Source: JBBTDV01 sp038042605
GTDB lineage: Bacteria > Bdellovibrionota > UBA1018
Assembly: GCA_964358645.1 (NCBI GenBank)
Contig: CAYHPW010000012.1
Span: 1-58,245, forward strand
DNA: 58,245 nucleotides
Reading direction: 5' to 3'
Part shown: in pieces, positions 37,024 through 45,562 of the stretch
Position numbering within the stretch: the first letter of the stretch is position 1
Layout of the letters: each line of letters begins with the position of its first letter
The notes under the pieces: model-generated
What the model was told of the DNA's origin: nothing
The model's input: the letters and a program-made list of their open reading frames with translations, nothing else
Database searches by the model: none
Program-made: the position numbers and the translations under genes

Positions 37024-37707
37024 ATGCCTAATGCTATTAAAAAAAATTCCGGGAAAAACAATCAGTCAAATTTTTGGGTATTGCCGCTCGTACTATTGTC
37101 CATAACTTCTCTATTGATAGTATTCGGCCTTGTTTATGGGCTAAACAAGAAAAGCTTTAATGAACCTAACAGGATAACACCATCCCCTGAAGCACCCGTT
37201 GCTACCGAAGCAGCTATGAAAGGTCCTGATGTTATGGCACAAAAATCCATTCCTGATTTGTCCATGGATTCAAAAGGACTATCTAAAGCAACCGCCGTAT
37301 TAAATACGGTCATAGGCATTATTAAATTTAAATTTTATCCTGGGGATGCCCCAAATACGGTTAACAGAATTATAGAACTCATCAATAATGGGTTCTATAA
37401 TGGGCTGACCTTTCATCGCGTTGTTCCAGGTTTTGTAATTCAAGGAGGGGACCCTACGGGAACCGGTGCTGGGGGCAGCGGTATGAAACTGAAAGCAGAA
37501 TTCAATAACAGGCGGCATATAGAAGGCACCGTTGCCATGGCAAGAGCTAGCGACCCCGACTCAGCCGACTCACAGTTTTACATCTCATTGGGGACACATC
37601 CCAGGCTCGATAGAAGTTACACAGTTTTTGGCCAAGTCACTGAAGGGATGGATGTCGCCATGAAAATCAGGATGGGTGACAAGATAGTAAAGGCGCATAT
37701 CGAATGA
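37024..37707 (+). CDS. Membrane-anchored cyclophilin-type peptidyl-prolyl isomerase
   Basis: The 227-residue protein has one N-terminal membrane helix (WVLPLVLLSITSLLIVFGLVY) that is probably uncleaved, a linker, and a cyclophilin domain from about residue 85 with FHRVVPGFVIQGGDPTGTG, MARASDPDSADSQFYI and SYTVFGQV. The catalytic arginine (FHR) and the QGGD and QFYI motifs are intact; tryptophan at the usual cyclosporin site is absent. It probably acts on proteins in the periplasm. I chose the ATG at 37024 (GAGGG about ten bases upstream) over the ATG at 37012, which is too close to that site. Confidence 0.92.
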   Translation: MPNAIKKNSGKNNQSNFWVLPLVLLSITSLLIVFGLVYGLNKKSFNEPNRITPSPEAPVATEAAMKGPDVMAQKSIPDLSMDSKGLSKATAVLNTVIGIIKFKFYPGDAPNTVNRIIELINNGFYNGLTFHRVVPGFVIQGGDPTGTGAGGSGMKLKAEFNNRRHIEGTVAMARASDPDSADSQFYISLGTHPRLDRSYTVFGQVTEGMDVAMKIRMGDKIVKAHIE

Positions 37708-37713
37708 CGCCTC

Positions 37714-37741
37714 AAGGCTTCTCTTATTGAAGCTTTTTCTT
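37714..37741 (+). terminator. Rho-independent terminator after the cyclophilin gene
   Basis: The plus strand reads AAGGCTTC-TCTTATT-GAAGCTTT followed by TTCTT. The stem is GCTTC/GAAGC with A-T and one G-T extension and a 7-base loop, with a T-tract at its 3-prime side. It begins seven bases after the cyclophilin stop and overlaps the end of the convergent gene. Confidence 0.5.
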
Positions 37742-38344
37742 AATGTTTTCTGATGGGATAATTCCCGCTTCCTTTAAAGCCTTAGCGGCACGCTTGCTTT
37801 TGGTCTCAAGCCAAAGCTCATACATGCGCAAAATATCTTTCTCCGTTCTGCCAACGGTCTTATCACTTACTTCAGCCAGAACATCCACGAAGGAAGAGAA
37901 TTTCTCACAAAGTTCCTCATATATCGCCCTTTTAATTTCTTCAGACGTTCGAACCGCAACATTATGATAGGCCGCGCAGCCCATACCTATGTAATAATCA
38001 ACATCAACAAGCTTCTTATAAAGACTGTCCTGAAAGAAACCTGAAACATAAAGTGACACATCCCCGATATGTCTGAACAAAGCGCTTTGAGCCGTAGGCC
38101 TGGTTTCATCAAGCGCCTCTTTCACCATGAGAGCTAGCGGCTCTTCTTTAATTTCACCGTGATTGTTTCGCGGGTAAAGGCGATCCGTGGTCATAAATTG
38201 ATTAAGGAGATTAACGAGATAAAACTCAGTCTCAGGTTGTGTTGCTATGCGCTGGCGCCCAAGAGCCTGCGCCACTAACTCCCTGAAAAATGCCTGCGGC
38301 TGGGCTACTAATGTCAATTTAGACCTTTGCCTGCCATTACGCAT
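37724..38344 (-). CDS. Conserved-looking soluble protein of unknown function
   Basis: I do not recognise this 206-residue protein. It is predicted mostly helical and soluble, with LVAQPQAFFRELVAQALGRQ at the N-terminus, DVDYYIGMGCAAYHNVA near residues 113-129, and a basic C-terminus (KSKRAAKALKEAGIIPS). No signal peptide or membrane helix is present. The ATG has AGGAGG seven bases upstream, so it is a well expressed gene in form. It stands alone on the minus strand between convergent and divergent plus-strand neighbours. Confidence 0.75.
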   Translation of the reverse strand: MRNGRQRSKLTLVAQPQAFFRELVAQALGRQRIATQPETEFYLVNLLNQFMTTDRLYPRNNHGEIKEEPLALMVKEALDETRPTAQSALFRHIGDVSLYVSGFFQDSLYKKLVDVDYYIGMGCAAYHNVAVRTSEEIKRAIYEELCEKFSSFVDVLAEVSDKTVGRTEKDILRMYELWLETKSKRAAKALKEAGIIPSENIKKKLQ

Positions 38345-38361
38345 TAAGAGCCTCCTATATT

Positions 38362-38391
38362 CTATGTTAGACCCATATTATATGGAGTCAA
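38362..38391 (-). promoter_or_regulatory. Promoter with a palindrome in its spacer, upstream of the 206-residue gene
   Basis: On the minus strand a -35 TTGACT is followed after 16 bases by TAACAT. The 13-base perfect palindrome CCATAT-A-ATATGG (38373-38385) fills the spacer between them. A repressor bound there would block the promoter, an arrangement typical of repressor-controlled or autoregulated genes. Confidence 0.4.
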
Positions 38392-38455
38392 ATCATAGCC
38401 ACACTGAGGGATGTCATGGACGACACGCCCAGTATCAAGCTAGACTTATTGGCTG

Positions 38456-39067
38456 ATGGTTAAGCTAATGGGAAAATCATTTCTTTTTATTTTTCTGATA
38501 GTGTGCGCGTTTAAACCAGCCGTCTCCGGCGCTTCAAATTCACCAACACCTTCATCAGAAATTACAGTCAATCTATTTGGCCAACCATGTCTGCTGACAG
38601 GTCCACTTGATAAAGAAACACTTAAAATCATTCACTCTATAAGCCCAGAACAACTTTACCCCCATGAACCTGAATACGCTTCCACCATGCAAGCGCTAAA
38701 AAAACTGCGCGCGGTTAAAAGTTTGCCGCCTTCTCTTGATCGTTATAAAGACAGGCTCGCTAAACGGCTTGAAGCACAGCTTTCTTTTTTTGAAGGCCTG
38801 GCCACTGCAAAAAAACCGGGCAAAATACCATTTCTTAATGCGGTAAAGCCTCACATAAAAGGAAACTCATCAGCATTCACATCAGCCGTCAACAAACTCG
38901 TTTTTTCTGAAGCCTCAAACAACCAGGAAAAACTAGACACTGTTTTTGAACTTTACAATGAAATCATCGAGCCGGATCCTGAAGAGGATTTCCACCGCGC
39001 CATCAAAAAACTAAACGTGCAATATACTTGTGTGTTCGAGGACAGCAGCGATGACAAGGGGATGTAA
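38456..39067 (+). CDS. Small exported protein of unknown function
   Basis: The 203-residue product has a signal peptide (SFLFIFLIVCAFKPAVSGA, residues 8-26). The mature part is hydrophilic and helical with two cysteines, one near residue 45 (GQPCLLTG) and one near the C-terminus (YTCVFE), which could form a disulfide. It converges on the next gene with only five bases between them. No family is recognised. An in-frame ATG at 38468 is an alternative start. Confidence 0.65.
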   Translation: MVKLMGKSFLFIFLIVCAFKPAVSGASNSPTPSSEITVNLFGQPCLLTGPLDKETLKIIHSISPEQLYPHEPEYASTMQALKKLRAVKSLPPSLDRYKDRLAKRLEAQLSFFEGLATAKKPGKIPFLNAVKPHIKGNSSAFTSAVNKLVFSEASNNQEKLDTVFELYNEIIEPDPEEDFHRAIKKLNVQYTCVFEDSSDDKGM

Positions 39068-39072
39068 CGGGT

Positions 39073-39762
39073 TTATTCCGCATTAAATGCTACACTTACA
39101 CAAACCGCGCGCAAACCCATCTGTCCACCGTAACCATCGTCCTGCAAGAATCCCTTTGGCCGACGGTTTAAGCTTTGTGTATTTGCCAACACCCAATACG
39201 CATCCTTCATTAAATGTGATTCAACTGCCATCATGCACTCATTAAATATTGTCCGCCTATCAGGGCCTGAAAAACTATATTTGAGCATATTAATATAACC
39301 AGCGGTCTTTAACTTATTGCTGCGTTTAGGTGGGAAGTAACACCCTCTTCCTAGAAGGTCTGCGATATCGTCCTGGATTTTTGAAGCATCTGAAATAATA
39401 AAGGCCTCATTGTTTTTAAGCGCGCTTATATGCGATATAAGTTCTTCAATACCAACAAACGTATCAGCAAACTCAATTGAACAACTGCATAAACTGCCAT
39501 CATGCCGCATTCTTGAACAATCAAGCAATTCATTCACTATCGTTATAAACTTGTTTGATATTTGCCTTGCATTCACGCTGAAATCATCCTTTTGTGTTTT
39601 CTTTTGGTGCACCTTCGCCCGGAAAGCTGCGGTGGCCTTTACTATTGGCTCAATAAGCCGCTCTAATCCAACAGCATGAGCTGCTGTTGCTTGTGTATGT
39701 AACAATATTAGCAATACCAGCGTGGCTTTAATAATAGCAAAAACTAAACATTGACCTTTCAC
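39073..39762 (-). CDS. Small exported cysteine-containing protein of unknown function
   Basis: The 229-residue product starts at GTG with AAGGA eight bases upstream and has a signal peptide (ATLVLLILLHTQATAAHA). The mature part holds several cysteines (LLDCSRM, SLCSCSI, GRGCYFPP, NECMMAV), consistent with periplasmic disulfides. No domain is recognised. Its neighbour upstream is the first gene of the glycan locus, but a functional link is not shown. Confidence 0.6.
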   Translation of the reverse strand: MKGQCLVFAIIKATLVLLILLHTQATAAHAVGLERLIEPIVKATAAFRAKVHQKKTQKDDFSVNARQISNKFITIVNELLDCSRMRHDGSLCSCSIEFADTFVGIEELISHISALKNNEAFIISDASKIQDDIADLLGRGCYFPPKRSNKLKTAGYINMLKYSFSGPDRRTIFNECMMAVESHLMKDAYWVLANTQSLNRRPKGFLQDDGYGGQMGLRAVCVSVAFNAE

Positions 39763-39787
39763 AAAGCATCCTTAATTAAATTACAAA

Positions 39788-41365
39788 TTATATTATTTTT
39801 TTAAGCGCCTCATATACCGCTGGGTGAAACGCCCTTAATCCGTCATAATAACCAGTAAAACTTGTCAGCATACTCAATAAAACAATATAAAAAGTGGTCA
39901 TAACTATAGCTGCACTTAAAACACGTTTTCTGATTTGATCATGCACATCAGAAAGCTGCTTAGTTAATAACAACAAGGCTGGGATAATAAAATATGCGGA
40001 GAAGTCAACTTGATACCTTACACTTGGACCCACTGTTGATACCAATAAAACAATGCTGAATCCTACCAATAAACAAACAAAAACAAAACGCTTGAGCTCA
40101 AAATCTAGACTCTTCCTAAACTGCCACAGACAAGCAAGAACCATTACTATCGGCATACAAAAGATAAGCCCGACTACCGGCTCGCGCGGAGGTCCTGCCA
40201 CAGAAAAATATGGAAAACCAAACCTTAATGAAAAATATGGGAAAACTGTTGTCAATTCAGGAGGGTTAAATATAAAAGACAAAAAACATGCGAGCACCAC
40301 CAAAGGATGAGAAAACCCAAGGGTTATTTTAAAATTCCCATTTAGTTGATAATGGAAACCAGGCTGTCCCCATGAGTCAAATCTTAAATAATTATATAAG
40401 CCAATAAAAAATATGCATGCGCATACTGGCAGTACTAATGCTAATAATTCATTTAATTTGTGCTTAATGTTATTAAACCGAAATCCAATTTCATGTAGAT
40501 ATCGCTCTATTAGAAAAAAAATACAAAATATCTGGGTCGGCCTGCCCCCAACCGCCAGACCGATGCATAGACTAGCTATGAACATTTTGGCCAGCTTCCG
40601 GCCGTCTTTAAAACGGCTTGAAAACAAAAAATAAAGCCCCATCATTGAGAAACAATAACCACTTACTATAGCAAGCTCATAATATGCGGGCCTCCTAAGC
40701 ACATAGGGAAGGAACGGCCCCATTGCAAGGCTGACCAAGCCAACGGCTTTATATAATAAAGACGCCCCCGGAAAAAATCTCGACAGTAACAATGAAAACA
40801 GAAGGTATGAAAAAACAAACCCTATATATGTAAAAAAAAGGACACCAAAGGTTTCGGGAAGATATCTGCCGGTTAAAAACTTAAACGGCAACATTAACGT
40901 TACAACAGGGGTCGCACCGAAATACATATAGTACTTGCCATTATAATAACTTACATCCCATAAATAAGTTGAATCATCCCTGAGATCGGGTTTGTAAGGA
41001 TTGGCAAGTTTCGTCAAACTCTCCACCGGTTGAGCAACTAAAGAAAGCTTACCGGCCATAAAACCATCCACAAGCAGGTTATAATTATCTCCAGGGTTTT
41101 GCGTACTAATCCGTGAAAACCCTATAGGCCGGCTCGTTATAGCTGTAAAAAAATAGAATACGAAAACCGCGACACCTAAGCTCCACATCAGATAATTTCC
41201 AAAACTAATTCTTTTACTAATAACAAACCACGGCACGATGCCGATACCCGCTGCCACCATAATAATGATAATCGGCTTAATCAGGATCACAGCCATTACA
41301 AGAAAAACAAATGCAACAGCTAGCCAAATTGGTTTCTTAATTAATAAATTTAAGTATTCGCGCAC
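39788..41365 (-). CDS. GT-C-like polytopic membrane glycosyltransferase
   Basis: The product (525 residues from the chosen GTG) has about 11 to 13 membrane helices. A large loop after the second or third helix includes DNYNLLVDGFMAGKLSL and DDSTYLWDVSYYNGKYYMYFG, the kind of acidic first periplasmic loop seen in GT-C enzymes that use polyprenyl-phosphate sugars. I chose GTG at 41365 because a longer frame overlaps the divergent GT2 gene. Its sugar and acceptor are unknown. Its divergent neighbour is a GT2 enzyme of the type that makes such donors. Confidence 0.65.
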   Translation of the reverse strand: MREYLNLLIKKPIWLAVAFVFLVMAVILIKPIIIIMVAAGIGIVPWFVISKRISFGNYLMWSLGVAVFVFYFFTAITSRPIGFSRISTQNPGDNYNLLVDGFMAGKLSLVAQPVESLTKLANPYKPDLRDDSTYLWDVSYYNGKYYMYFGATPVVTLMLPFKFLTGRYLPETFGVLFFTYIGFVFSYLLFSLLLSRFFPGASLLYKAVGLVSLAMGPFLPYVLRRPAYYELAIVSGYCFSMMGLYFLFSSRFKDGRKLAKMFIASLCIGLAVGGRPTQIFCIFFLIERYLHEIGFRFNNIKHKLNELLALVLPVCACIFFIGLYNYLRFDSWGQPGFHYQLNGNFKITLGFSHPLVVLACFLSFIFNPPELTTVFPYFSLRFGFPYFSVAGPPREPVVGLIFCMPIVMVLACLWQFRKSLDFELKRFVFVCLLVGFSIVLLVSTVGPSVRYQVDFSAYFIIPALLLLTKQLSDVHDQIRKRVLSAAIVMTTFYIVLLSMLTSFTGYYDGLRAFHPAVYEALKKII

Positions 41366-41458
41366 AAAGTGAGTTCCAACTTTTAATAATATACATATAC
41401 TATATCTTAGTGACTGAAAGAGACAGTGCATTTTACATTCAAGACTCTAGGAGTTGAG

Positions 41459-42397
41459 GTGGACGTGGATATTGAAAAATACAACATCGCCGTACTTATC
41501 CCTTGTTTTAACGAAGCATTGACTGTGGAAAAAGTTGTCAGAGACTTCAAGAAAAACCTACCCGCTGCTCAGATATTTGTTTTTGACAACAATTCAAAAG
41601 ACGAGACCGCCATAAAAGCCCAGAATGCCGGTGCAATTGTTATCCCGTCAAAACGGCAAGGTAAAGGTCATGTTGTGAGACACATGTTTTATCACATTAA
41701 TGCTGACTATTACCTAATGGTTGATGGTGATGACACTTATCCGGCAGATGAATGCCGACATATGTTGCAAGAAGCCATAGCGGATAAACTAGACATGGTT
41801 GTAGGAATGCGACTTAACAACTTTTCGAAGAAATCATTTCGCCGCTATCATCAGCTTGGGAATAAGTTGATTTCAGGACTGATTTCATGGCTTTTTGGAG
41901 TGACACTTTCAGACGTGCTCTCTGGTTACCGAGTGTTTTCGCGCTCTTTTGTCAAAACTGTTCCAATACTTTCCAGCGGGTTTCAGGTTGAAACGGAGCT
42001 TACACTACACGCCGTCTCTAATAGGTTTCTTATTCGTGAAATGCCCATTAGTTATGGCGAACGGCCAAAGGGTAGCATGTCCAAGCTTAATACATTCATG
42101 GATGGCATGCTCATAATTAACGCGATATTTAAACTCTTTAAGGATTATAAGCCCCTCTACTTTTTTTGCCTTGTATCCTTTGCTTTTTTGGTACTCAGCT
42201 TACTCGCCGGCAGCGTTCCAATAAGAGACTATATTAAGTATCGTGCTGTTTTCCACTTACCACTTGCGGTGCTAGCAGCTGGGCTTGGTCTTACGAGCAT
42301 TCTGTCCCTAGGAATCGGACTGATATTGGATACGCTCCACAAATATCACCTTGAGAGTTTTGAGACCCTAAGAAAATTAATGGCTCAACGAAAATAA
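41459..42397 (+). CDS. GT2 glycosyltransferase, polyprenyl-phosphate sugar synthase type
   Basis: The product (about 312 residues) has the GT-A fold motifs LIPCFNEALTVEKVV near residue 12, VFDNNSKDET, the DxD region LMVDGDDTYPADE near 91-103, and KPLYFFCLVSFAFL and two further hydrophobic segments at the C-terminus. DPM1-like enzymes of this layout transfer a sugar to undecaprenyl phosphate on the cytoplasmic side. The GTG at 41459 has AGGAG five bases upstream; a longer frame begins at 41426. It is divergent from a GT-C gene that could use its product. Confidence 0.8.
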   Translation: MDVDIEKYNIAVLIPCFNEALTVEKVVRDFKKNLPAAQIFVFDNNSKDETAIKAQNAGAIVIPSKRQGKGHVVRHMFYHINADYYLMVDGDDTYPADECRHMLQEAIADKLDMVVGMRLNNFSKKSFRRYHQLGNKLISGLISWLFGVTLSDVLSGYRVFSRSFVKTVPILSSGFQVETELTLHAVSNRFLIREMPISYGERPKGSMSKLNTFMDGMLIINAIFKLFKDYKPLYFFCLVSFAFLVLSLLAGSVPIRDYIKYRAVFHLPLAVLAAGLGLTSILSLGIGLILDTLHKYHLESFETLRKLMAQRK

Positions 42398-42399
42398 AA

Positions 42400-43914
42400 T
42401 TAAAAAATCGCTACGCTTAGTTCTCGATGTGGCTCTAGATACACTGGCCTCCAGGATTTGGCCCGCATCTTAATAACTTCTATGTCTTCGGGTGCGCACG
42501 GATTGTCAGAAGGACTCCAAAGAATATATACCGGAACACCTTTTGGGAAATCTTCATATCTTGCTGGCACCGCTGCGATCCTTGAAATAGGAATTTTTTC
42601 CGGCAATGCATCCACCTCTTGATGTATGCATATGCTCACATACAACACATTAGCCACATCTTTTTGGATTACTGGAATCATGGCCTTAAGATTCGATATC
42701 GGTTTTTCAATAATGGCTACAGAGATCGGAGTTTTTAAAGAGAACGTTACTATTAATACACCAAAAATCAGCAAGAACCATTGTTTAGCCTGTCTTACTG
42801 GACGTGGGATTCTGGTAAGCATGGCGAGAAAAACCACACCCTCAAGTATCAGAAGATGTGTATGAACCTGTGTGAACAGCGTCATTCTGCCGCTGCAAAT
42901 CGGATAGATATAGACGGTGCTCAATATAATTGTTGTCGCCAACATGAAAAGCGATCCTAAAGAACGCGATCCCCAGTTGGAGCCGATTCCCTTCCCAAGC
43001 CATGCGGCTTTAATCACTGCGCAGACACCCAGTACTTCAAGCAAGATCACACAAACTCGGAGTGATTTTGGATAGTTGGCATGCCATCCAAATAAGAAAT
43101 CAAATAAAAGTCGAAACGTTGCTATGATACCATCATCGACAAATCGATATTTCAACGCGCAAGAACGCCAAAAAAGAAAATGGCATTCGTCCTGTTTTGT
43201 GTGGTGCCCAAGATCCACAGCCCACAAAATCCATAGCGAAAGTAATAATACGAACAGAAATATTGAAAACGAATAAATATCCAACTTAATTTTCTTGTGA
43301 ATACGAACTCTGGCAAAAAACCAGCCACAAAGCCTGCTAAACAAAGCGATTGGATAAACATATGAAAAAAGGATTGGTATACTAAGCAGTAATAAAGAAC
43401 CAAGCCGTTTACGACGTTCTAGGCTTATGTTAAAAAATTCGTCAGAAAGAAGAAACGGGATCAGTGCAAACATCACATCACTAGGATACGATTTTAGTTG
43501 TGAGCCGTATTTTATGAAATAGGCTGCATTAATAAACAGTCCAGCAGCTATTAGTGTTGATGATAACGAATTTTTAGCTCTTTTTTGTAATAAAATAACC
43601 CAAAAACTTGTGGCAACCGCACAGGCAAGCAACGGGATCAGCCGTAATATCAACGTGCTATAACCAAAGATCTCCCTAAGAACCCAAATAAAACAAAGCA
43701 CAAATCTTGGGAACTGTGGTTGCTGCTTCAGCAGTGGCGCAAATAAATCGCTTAGTCTGCTATCTATAAAATTTACCGCTACATTTGCTTCGTCTACCCA
43801 AAAAGACGCATTCTTGAGATAAATCCACAGTACCGAGAAAAAAACTATACTTCCCGCAATAGGAAGAAGCAGTTTGCGAATTCTAAATGCTCTGCTAAAA
43901 AAATGGGCATTCAT
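42400..43914 (-). CDS. GT39/ArnT-like polytopic glycosyltransferase
   Basis: The 504-residue protein has about 11 membrane helices. The first loop carries FWVDEANVAVNF near residues 38-49, an acidic Asp-Glu pair placed like the catalytic pair of protein O-mannosyltransferases and ArnT. The C-terminal 110 residues form a soluble, probably periplasmic domain. It converges on the GT2 gene with two bases between them. The donor would be a polyprenyl-phosphate sugar; the acceptor is unknown. The ATG has no good Shine-Dalgarno sequence. Confidence 0.65.
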   Translation of the reverse strand: MNAHFFSRAFRIRKLLLPIAGSIVFFSVLWIYLKNASFWVDEANVAVNFIDSRLSDLFAPLLKQQPQFPRFVLCFIWVLREIFGYSTLILRLIPLLACAVATSFWVILLQKRAKNSLSSTLIAAGLFINAAYFIKYGSQLKSYPSDVMFALIPFLLSDEFFNISLERRKRLGSLLLLSIPILFSYVYPIALFSRLCGWFFARVRIHKKIKLDIYSFSIFLFVLLLSLWILWAVDLGHHTKQDECHFLFWRSCALKYRFVDDGIIATFRLLFDFLFGWHANYPKSLRVCVILLEVLGVCAVIKAAWLGKGIGSNWGSRSLGSLFMLATTIILSTVYIYPICSGRMTLFTQVHTHLLILEGVVFLAMLTRIPRPVRQAKQWFLLIFGVLIVTFSLKTPISVAIIEKPISNLKAMIPVIQKDVANVLYVSICIHQEVDALPEKIPISRIAAVPARYEDFPKGVPVYILWSPSDNPCAPEDIEVIKMRAKSWRPVYLEPHRELSVAIF

Positions 43915-43939
43915 TTGCTTTAGTTCAATTTAATAAACA

Positions 43940-45406
43940 CTAAACTGTTTTTTTCTTGGCAGCCATTTCAGATAAACGAATCATAACCCCTGAAAAGGTC
44001 CAAAAAAACACCGCCTCAGGATTATACAAATACGCCTCAGAGCCATAACACCCGATATATATAGCTATCAATGCACTGAGAATAGCAGCGCAAATTATTC
44101 TTATTTCATTTGGGGGAGCTCTAACTTGCACTCTAAAACCCAAAAAAATTATCGAAAGCGCGATCAAAGAAAAAATCACCATCCCAGGAATGCCTAAATC
44201 CACAAGCGTTGCGAGCCACAAGTTATCAGTAAAAAAGCCGCCTCTAAAGTACTCATCTTTATCTATTAAATACTTAAATTTCCCGCCGGCTGCTCCCACG
44301 CGCGACAAACCCGCTCCTAACGGCACCAACTCAGCGTATTCTTTGAGCCGACCCCACATACCAGAACGAGCAGTGAGTGTTTTATCATAATCAAACAACA
44401 TCAATGTCCTATTTACAGCAAAGATATTTCCTAAATATTTTTGCTGTAAATAACCTATAAGCCTAGGGGTACCAACGGCGATAACAATGCTCATTATTGC
44501 AAAAGCAACTATTGGTCGAAATGCCTTTTTAAAATCAACCTTTTTGTAAGAAGAGAGGCGAAATATTAGAAAAAACATAACAGCCACTATAACTTTCAAT
44601 AAAGCTGAGCGGATTTGGCATACTAAGAGTGTTGAAAGCGCTGTAATCGCTATAATTACACAAATGGTTTTTATCCAAGTTTTTTTTGAATAAATAAGAA
44701 AATAAGCCAAAAATGAACTGCCTAAAAATATAAAGGCAGCAGGCACCCCGGGGGCATGCCCAAATCCGAATGGTCTGAATTCTGGCAATTTAAATCTTGA
44801 TAAAACCGTCTGATAGCCTGAATAAATGGCCGTAAGGCTTGTGGGCCCAATGCTGCTTTGATAAACAGCGGCGAAGCTGTGCGCTGCCACAATAAAAACC
44901 CATAGGCCCATGAGTATTTTAGCGTCACGCGCACTATGTGTTAGATAGTAGCCAAAGAAATACAACATTACGACAGTTCCATAAATTTTAATCGCTGCTA
45001 AGGATGAATAAAGGCTGATGGCATAAGGATTGGCAAATTCAACTAAAAGCCAACCGAAATGGATAACAAACAATATAAATAACGGGGGAGCACCTCTTGG
45101 TATCGCCGTGCGCTTCAATACAGTTAAAATAACCACCTTAAAACACAACAATGAAATCAGGATATCCGTACTAACATGTATTAGCGCAGTGTAATCAGCT
45201 AAAACTTTAAATGCGCCCTCAAATCCTACATAAATCAATACCCCTCTAAGAGCCCACTTCATGGGAATAATAAGAAAAACAAACCCAACCAACCCCAATA
45301 TAGATATGATTACAGTTTTCATTGTAATCATATCTATATTGGTACTAACAAATATCCCGCCTACTACACATACGCAGAGCGCAATAAGCAAAAATAAATT
45401 TTTCAC
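43940..45406 (-). CDS. O-antigen ligase/polymerase-family membrane protein
   Basis: The 488-residue protein has about 12 membrane helices and a large periplasmic loop near residues 310-400 (TLTARSGMWGRLKEYAELVPLGAG), with the arginine-rich pattern CQIRSALLKVIV, the layout of the Wzy/WaaL family. Such proteins polymerise O-units or ligate glycans to a lipid core. WaaL and Wzy cannot be separated from sequence alone. The start is GTG and lacks a Shine-Dalgarno sequence. Codons about 22-37 lie inside a perfect inverted repeat. Upstream there is a 156-base gap with a candidate promoter. Confidence 0.7.
   Translation of the reverse strand: MKNLFLLIALCVCVVGGIFVSTNIDMITMKTVIISILGLVGFVFLIIPMKWALRGVLIYVGFEGAFKVLADYTALIHVSTDILISLLCFKVVILTVLKRTAIPRGAPPLFILFVIHFGWLLVEFANPYAISLYSSLAAIKIYGTVVMLYFFGYYLTHSARDAKILMGLWVFIVAAHSFAAVYQSSIGPTSLTAIYSGYQTVLSRFKLPEFRPFGFGHAPGVPAAFIFLGSSFLAYFLIYSKKTWIKTICVIIAITALSTLLVCQIRSALLKVIVAVMFFLIFRLSSYKKVDFKKAFRPIVAFAIMSIVIAVGTPRLIGYLQQKYLGNIFAVNRTLMLFDYDKTLTARSGMWGRLKEYAELVPLGAGLSRVGAAGGKFKYLIDKDEYFRGGFFTDNLWLATLVDLGIPGMVIFSLIALSIIFLGFRVQVRAPPNEIRIICAAILSALIAIYIGCYGSEAYLYNPEAVFFWTFSGVMIRLSEMAAKKKTV
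45295..45342. repeat. Perfect 20-bp inverted repeat with 8-base loop inside the ligase gene
   Basis: The left arm (45295-45314) begins ccaatatagatatg and the right arm (45323-45342) is its exact reverse complement. The loop is gttttcat (45315-45322). It lies 64 to 111 bases into the 43940-45406 gene and stays in frame there. In RNA of either strand it forms a 20-pair stem of low G+C. No T-tract follows, so it is not a standard terminator. Confidence 0.9.
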
Positions 45407-45474
45407 TAAATTAAGTGTAGATTACTATGCTTACAAAAAAAATATCTTTTATTAGTTTCACACCAACTTATTTA

Positions 45475-45502
45475 ATTGTAGTTCAATAGCCCTGCGCATC
45501 AA
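45475..45502 (-). promoter_or_regulatory. Candidate promoter for the O-antigen ligase-like gene
   Basis: In the gap 45407-45562 the minus strand has TTGATG (45502-45497), a 16-base spacer and TACAAT (45480-45475). It is the best sigma-70-like pair seen there. It would give a leader of about 60 bases before the GTG start. The rest of the gap is A+T-rich without other recognised elements. Confidence 0.35.
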
Positions 45503-45562
45503 AAAAACAAACTGCACATGCCAGATTACCTCAGTGTATCAGTACAGGGTCACATAGGCTTG

